Origin: Schistosoma haematobium
Lineage: Eukaryota; Platyhelminthes; Trematoda; Strigeidida; Schistosomatidae
Length of the DNA: 64,000 nucleotides
Assembly (NCBI RefSeq): GCF_000699445.3
Contig: NC_067196.1
Span: forward strand, 60,988,364-61,052,363
Reading direction: 5' to 3'
Position numbers and translations under genes: made by a program. The notes beneath the pieces were generated by a model. It saw only the letters and a program-made list of their open reading frames with translations, made no database searches and was not told the origin of the DNA. How positions within the stretch are numbered: the first letter of the stretch is position 1; every line of letters starts with the position of its first letter. Positions 1 to 64,000 of the stretch are shown here, piece after piece.

Positions 1-512
1 ATTAAATTACTTTGAGTTTAGTGTTGACCACTAATTTTTAAAGAAAAATTTTTTATTCATTAATAAGCGAAAAAATTCTCACACAATTCAAATAGGATGC
101 TAATATTACATATTCATATATAGTGTCATGACTGATGACCTTCTGTAAGTATCAAACTATGACCGTCAATAAAATAGAGTTGAGAAACACATACTACATA
201 ATGTCAAATAATTGATTTCATTTCGATTCTGTATTGGGATGGTGGAAAACTGATATCGGTAAACTCAATTAAAATAGAATGCAAATACTTCCTACATCTC
301 AATGGCTTTTTGGTTAATGTTAGTTAGTCCTGAAAATAACTTGTGAACCATACAAAATCACTTTCCAAACTTCTAAGTGAGCTTCTAATTGTTTTTCGTA
401 ACTGTAAGGAAAGCATATATATATATGTATGAACCATCTAATCAATCCGTGGTCAGTAGTATCTGTCATAACGTCGTTTATATTGTTTCTCTTAAATTGT
501 ATCAATCAACAG
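1..512 (+). other. Intron upstream of first visible talin exon
   Basis: AT-rich sequence ending in a CAG acceptor at 510-512. No earlier talin exon (F0 or start of F1) is recognisable, so this is the 3' part of an intron of phase 1. Confidence 0.7.
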
Positions 513-61090
<60,578 letters not shown>

Positions 61091-61883
61091 GTATTTTTTT
61101 TCAACAACAAAAAATAAAGAGTAAACAAGAAAATTTTAGACTAGGTTTATTATTATATACAATTTTGTTATTATGTACTTGCATAGATGAGTGAAAAAGT
61201 ATTTCAACTAAGTTCTATTACAAATCGCCGAGAGTTAAGACAGTTCAAAAGCTGTTTCATCTTTGTTTGAAACTGCTCAGTAGTTCACAATCACGAGTCT
61301 CCATAGTGTCAAGTTCAGCGCCTTCAGGTGTCGTGATGAAACTAACTCTCAAACTTTAAAAGTATCCACAAAGCTTCCACGTATATAAGTATGTAGTTTA
61401 CACCCATAGAAACAAAGTTTTTCTACTTTTTTTATAAAAAAAAAATCATCAACATTTCATTAGTCATAGAGGAATCCATTTATGTTCAATAATCCCCTTT
61501 TTATATCTAAGATTAAAGCTAAATAATTTGATAGATACGTTTTTTTCTCATGAAAAATTGAATGTAAAACTATGCATAAAGAAATCAGTATTTAACATAA
61601 TACTTTACTAAAAGGGTTTATTCATTTCTAGAACAATCTGAATAAGACAATTTAAAAAAAAAGAAAGACTCATATCACCTATACATTATTATTGTAATAA
61701 ATGTATTTCTATTAAAGAAGAAGAGATAAGGTCCAAACGAAAGAAAAGTATTTCATTGTATGTATCTAATTAAGAGTTTTTTCTCTCTTTATTTTAAAGA
61801 TTTTGTGCCAATTTTTTTTTCTTCTATTCAGTTTACATATAATAATTATGAAAATTAATATTTATGATACTTCAACATGTTTT

Positions 61884-61887
<4 letters not shown>

Positions 61888-61927
<40 letters not shown>
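61888..61927. repeat. (CT)20 microsatellite
   Basis: Pure CT repeat in the last visible intron. Confidence 0.95.
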
Positions 61928-61930
<3 letters not shown>

Positions 61931-63696
61931 TTTCCATTTACTGATGTTATTAGAACTATTTATAAACTGTTGTTAAATTACAAATTGAATCACGTTTTGT
62001 ATCAGCTAAAGGTTTTTTTTTAATGTTGCTTAATACTACTTATCATATTTTAAAATGAGCATTTTAAAAGAATTCTCAATTATAATTAATTAATTCTCAA
62101 TACATAAATTATTACTTTCCGTTTTTCGTTTACAAGTTGAATAAGACTAAAAGCAAAAATCAATATTTATTTGAGCTAAATTTTTACTTAATATTCCTCT
62201 TTCTATTTCACACTCATTCATTTATTCTTACTGTCTCTTCTCTTTTTTTTTCTGTCTTATCCGTTTATTTCTTTGAAATGAAATTTCTGAATACCATGTT
62301 CCGACTCTCTTTTATGATTTGTAATATTGAATGTATTAAAGAAGAATTTGTTTTCATTAGAAAAATCAACAGTTGAAAGAAAGTCAGAATATGACTTTTA
62401 GAAATTTCATTCCAAAGAATGATCTTTATCTTCTTATTATTATTTGCTTGCACATATATATCATCACTATTCTATGTGCACTTATTCCAATCTACACAAT
62501 TATCTTCAATTTTTTTTATATAATGATTAGTATTCGTAATGAATGTTTGTTACTAGTTGGAGAAGTTGAGAATGTTCATATTTCTTCTATTTCTACTTTC
62601 TTTTTTTGCACATACGTTGATTTTAAGTATATTTTTTATTGCATTTATTGCATCATAATTAATGGGGGGGAAAGGGAACGACTGTAACTAACAATTCTTC
62701 TAACATTTGCACTTATTAATAATGATGATAATTTGAAGTTGTTTTTTTCCCTCATGTTTGTTGGCTTGACTTTTTTCTAAAAAGTAAAGTTTTATTGCAT
62801 CACATTGATTAGTAACCACATTATTTTGTCCACTATGCACATTAATTACTTGACAACATTTATTACCATAAAAATTACACTTTACAATTGAAATAGAAAA
62901 AGAAAGAAAATCAATCACTTATATTTATAATATATCACTATATGCTATGCTCATTACTTCATTCATTCATTATGCAAATAGCTTAAATTTTAAAATATTC
63001 TCATTGCATTATTGAAATTTACTATTGAAATGATTAGTTAAGAGTATGTAAATGCTAATAGCACTGTTATTGGTCATTATTTGTAGACAGTTATATTTCT
63101 GATAACCGATTCTTATTGTTGTTGAGTTGATTAATTCATTCATCTAAACAATAGCAGTGTAGGAATATTTCTGTTGACAACTCTTAATGTAAGAATGACT
63201 ATACTAGTCTATCTAATAAATCTGTTAACTAAGATGACAAAGGAATAAATTCTACTTGACAGAATTATTACGATTGTTAATATTGATAAATTATAACAAA
63301 CAGTGTTTATGAAACAAATTGCTGAACAGGTGAGAAATGTACTATTTAAACGAGACTTAGAAAAATCATACTCTGTTTTAAAGCAAATAGCTATAAAAAG
63401 TTTTCATATCCAACCAACTTATCAGTCAGGTATAAATCAGCGAAATAATGTCATTTCAGTTAAACAATCATATAAGAAGTTTGTTGGGACGTAGAAATGT
63501 TTATAATGGTCATGGCCTTCAAAAACATACAGCAGATGATAGCATTCGGCAATAGCAATATTGAAATAGACAAGGCAGCTAAAATAGTCGATAGGATTCT
63601 CGAAAGAACATGTCAAACAATCTTTCATGTAACTAGCTTATCTACAACCGACAAAGTTGATGTATTCGAGAGAGAATCATTTAATTTGTACCATGC

Positions 63697-63699
<3 letters not shown>

Positions 63700-63735
<36 letters not shown>
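63700..63735. repeat. (TA)18 microsatellite
   Basis: Pure TA repeat. Open frames on both strands run into it and end in artificial Tyr-Ile repeats. Confidence 0.95.
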
Positions 63736-63738
<3 letters not shown>

Positions 63739-64000
63739 GGTGAATCAGTGATTGTTAGCTCTCTCTTTGTACATAGGTAGTTTACAATTGATATGTATGC
63801 AGTTAAGTGAAATGAGTACGTTGGTGGATGCATGTATATTACATACATACTTGTTTCAATGGGTGCATAGATGAATCCCAACCATAAGGCAATACACATG
63901 AAATCTTAGGACTAAAAATTAACATTGTTTAGCACATAAGTTAATTTAATAAGACTTACTAAAGTGTTTCAAGCCCGTCTTGTATTTGTGGTTGCTATGT

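Larger units (their letters stand above)
61091..64000 (+). other. Talin intron 30 (5' part, continues beyond window)
   Basis: AT-rich. Holds a CT tract (61888-61927), a TA tract (63700-63735) and two short open frames at 63303-63736 of unknown nature. No talin exon is visible. Confidence 0.75.

Noticed and set aside
389..512. Open frame extending upstream of the first talin exon
   Set aside because: It reads through the CAG acceptor into intron. Similarity to talin begins at the Gly codon at 512-514.

Overview
The window is one AT-rich stretch of a flatworm genome, almost certainly a schistosome. The evidence is a large multi-exon animal gene with long introns, tRNA-derived SINEs of the Sm-alpha type whose tails carry a hammerhead-ribozyme core, RTE-like retrotransposon fragments, solo LTRs, and abundant ATT, TA and CT microsatellites. 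The species cannot be fixed from the sequence alone.

The only protein-coding gene I can support is TALIN, on the + strand. Thirty internal exons lie between 513 and 61090 and join to about 2,230 codons. Reading frames and intron phases fit at every junction, and every intron is GT-AG. They run from inside the F1 subdomain (about human talin-1 residue 125) through F2, F3, the linker and rod bundles R1 to R11, into R12 (about human residue 2200). Both gene ends lie outside the window: the start codon, F0 and early F1 upstream, and the rest of R12, the R13 actin-binding domain and the dimerisation helix downstream. Human residue numbers and rod-bundle boundaries are alignments by eye and approximate.

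Layout: 1-12592 head exons (F1, F2, F3); 12593-17585 linker exon and two RTE-like insertions; 17586-30990 rod R1-R6, with a 443-bp pure TTA tract at 21907-22349; 30991-36280 the largest intron, with two solo LTRs and an inverted SINE pair; 36281-47512 R7-R8 and the start of R9, with an SINE-rich palindrome at 44.2-44.9 kb; 47513-61090 R9-R12, with a nearly intact RTE-like reverse transcriptase in antisense at 56-58 kb; 61091-64000 intron.

The most notable non-coding feature is an 89-bp inverted duplication at 33176-33430. Its two arms each carry an Sm-alpha-like hammerhead core, on opposite strands, around a tRNA-like centre. Two further SINE-based foldbacks suggest a recurrent process. No complete second gene, rRNA, bacterial feature or CRISPR array is present.
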